Positions 4,799 through 5,882 of a stretch of 5,882 bases of DNA are shown here, piece after piece. How positions within the stretch are numbered: the stretch's first letter is position 1; each line of letters begins with the position of its first letter. The position numbers were made by a program, and so were the translations under genes. Source of the DNA: Chloroflexota bacterium (GTDB lineage Bacteria; Chloroflexota; Ktedonobacteria; Ktedonobacterales; Ktedonobacteraceae); the NCBI GenBank assembly GCA_005881295.1, contig VBHS01000405.1:1-5882 (forward strand), written 5' to 3'. The notes under the pieces were generated by a model. The model had not been told where the DNA came from. It saw only the letters and a program-made list of their open reading frames with translations, and searched no databases.

Positions 4799-5882
4799 GG
4801 ACATGTAGGTCACGATTGCCGCAAAGGTGTCGGTGTTGCCAAAGCTGGTCGCGCAGGCGCTATCGGGATTGGGTGCAACCGTCGTCTTGGAGCCAGCGTA
4901 CACGGCATTGCGATAGTCGTCAACCGCCTGGCAGGGCGTGGCATTGCGTGCATCTGTCCAGACGAGATAGGCGCTGGTGGGACCCGCCACGATATCAATG
5001 TAATCGCCGATGAATTGCTCCTGCAGGTTGTTGTAGCTGGAACCGTCTGGATTCGACGAGGCGGTGCTGACCCGGATTGGCGCGCTAAAGGCCTGCCCAC
5101 CCGCCGGAGACTCGGCGAAGTAGTTGTCGTAGACCTGTACGCCCGTCTGCCAGGGGTCGTTTGCCGGGGGCTGCGTCAGCGCATCAAAGGTGAGGCTAAT
5201 GATGCCACTGGGGGCCACGCTGGCCTCCGGGAAGAAGGCGTTGCGGCCAGAGACACTGGCAATCGTGCCAAGCTGGGTCCAGTTGATGCCATCGAGCGAG
5301 ACCGCTCCCTTGACGACTCCTTGCTCACCGCCAAAGTCGCACCAGACGACGTAGACACGGGTGCTGCTGGGGTCGGCTGCCGGGTGTGGGTAGCAGTCCA
5401 CGCGCGCGCTCATGCCAGGCACGCGGTTGAAGAGATCCACCACGTCAAACGGCGTACCTGTCAGCGGGTAGTCGGTCACCTGGGCGATGGTGATCGGCGC
5501 GTTGAAGGTCTGGCCGCCATTGGTGGAGGTGGCGACGACTTGCAGGCTGGGGAGCCTGGTCGAGTCGGCGTTCTCTGTCCAGAAGGCTTCAACGGTGCCG
5601 TTGGAGGAGACGGCCATCTGGCCGGTCTCGCGGAAGCCCTGAGCGGTGTTGTTGTTGGCCGCGCTCACCTGCACGGCCTGGGACCAGGTGCGCCCCTCGT
5701 CATCGGAGTGTGCGACGTAGAGCTTGACGCGGCCGTTGCCGGAGCAGGTGTTGCAGAAGTCGGCCCAGTTGACATAGACACGCCCAAAATGCGGGCTGCC
5801 AGAGAAGTGATCGACGGCGATCCAATCGTGGTCGTCGAAATCGGATTTGTTATCGGTGGAGGTGGCCGCTACCGGATTGGCC
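4793..5882 (-). CDS. Sialidase-like BNR/Asp-box repeat protein, C-terminal part
   Basis: The frame is open from the stop at 4793 to the right edge (362 residues visible) with no start in view, so the 5' end is missing. Asp-box motifs recur, as in sialidase-type beta-propellers: SDDEGRTW (visible residues 59-66), STNGGQTF (119-126) and SLDGINW (195-201), with strand-like segments ending in VYVNW, VYVVW and YLVWTDAR. GDYIDIVAGPTSAYLVWTD (292-310) is typical of this protein group. Six cysteines (43, 46, 163, 181, 317, 343), high Asn/Ser/Thr content and few lysines suggest an exported protein, but any signal peptide lies outside the window. A true sialidase Arg triad cannot be assigned, so enzymatic function is unproven; it could be a non-catalytic propeller. 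A GTG at 5674 is internal to the domain and not the real start. It is convergent with the receiver gene. Confidence 0.8.
   Translation of the reverse strand, partial: ANPVAATSTDNKSDFDDHDWIAVDHFSGSPHFGRVYVNWADFCNTCSGNGRVKLYVAHSDDEGRTWSQAVQVSAANNNTAQGFRETGQMAVSSNGTVEAFWTENADSTRLPSLQVVATSTNGGQTFNAPITIAQVTDYPLTGTPFDVVDLFNRVPGMSARVDCYPHPAADPSSTRVYVVWCDFGGEQGVVKGAVSLDGINWTQLGTIASVSGRNAFFPEASVAPSGIISLTFDALTQPPANDPWQTGVQVYDNYFAESPAGGQAFSAPIRVSTASSNPDGSSYNNLQEQFIGDYIDIVAGPTSAYLVWTDARNATPCQAVDDYRNAVYAGSKTTVAPNPDSACATSFGNTDTFAAIVTYMSK

Noticed and set aside
4810..5358. Short open frames on both strands within the sialidase-like gene
   Set aside because: They have Arg/Pro-rich compositions typical of GC-rich shadow frames and no motifs.

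Overview
The window looks like chromosomal DNA of a mid-to-high-GC bacterium, most likely a Chloroflexota member and perhaps a Ktedonobacteria-type genome. This rests on gene content (a QueA variant beside an SDR, a BNR-repeat exoprotein, an M50 protease followed by an HD protein) and on short palindromic repeats scattered both between and inside genes. It is inference: no rRNA or other phylogenetic marker is present.

Layout. (1) Positions 1-2257, minus strand: a compact operon read from a good promoter (-10 TATAAT at 2228-2233), in the order MBL-fold metallohydrolase (2178-1264), M50 site-2-type membrane protease (1250-513) and an HD-domain protein (513 to beyond the left edge). The HD gene has no stop in the window. 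Its start shares one base with the protease stop (TAATG), and it carries two in-frame copies of a 32-bp palindromic repeat that each encode GDRKGSPLLY. (2) Positions 2179-2490: a gene-poor gap with the operon promoter, an array of CGATAAATCGG palindromes (three perfect 16-bp tandem units plus one more copy) and a separate 8-bp inverted repeat. (3) Positions 2491-4123, minus strand: a short-chain dehydrogenase/reductase (SDR) followed 17 nt later by a queA-like gene that is broken. Its two halves lie in different frames, and the conserved N-terminal core segment expected between them is absent. (4) Positions 4124-4334: a divergent intergenic region. (5) Positions 4335-4733, plus strand: a stand-alone receiver (CheY-like) protein, AT-richer than its neighbours, followed by a strong intrinsic terminator. 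(6) Positions 4793-5882, minus strand: the C-terminal 362 residues of an Asp-box/BNR sialidase-like beta-propeller protein that enters from the right edge and converges on the receiver gene.

How the genes relate. The MBL-M50-HD set is tightly spaced and very probably co-transcribed, but no shared pathway can be read from it. The SDR and queA-like genes form a second transcription unit. The receiver and sialidase-like genes are convergent and share the terminator hairpin region. I see no phage, IS transposase, CRISPR, tRNA or rRNA. The most unusual features are the coding-compatible palindromic repeats, the possible kinship of the two repeat types through shared ends, and the deletion-plus-frameshift in the queA-like gene.
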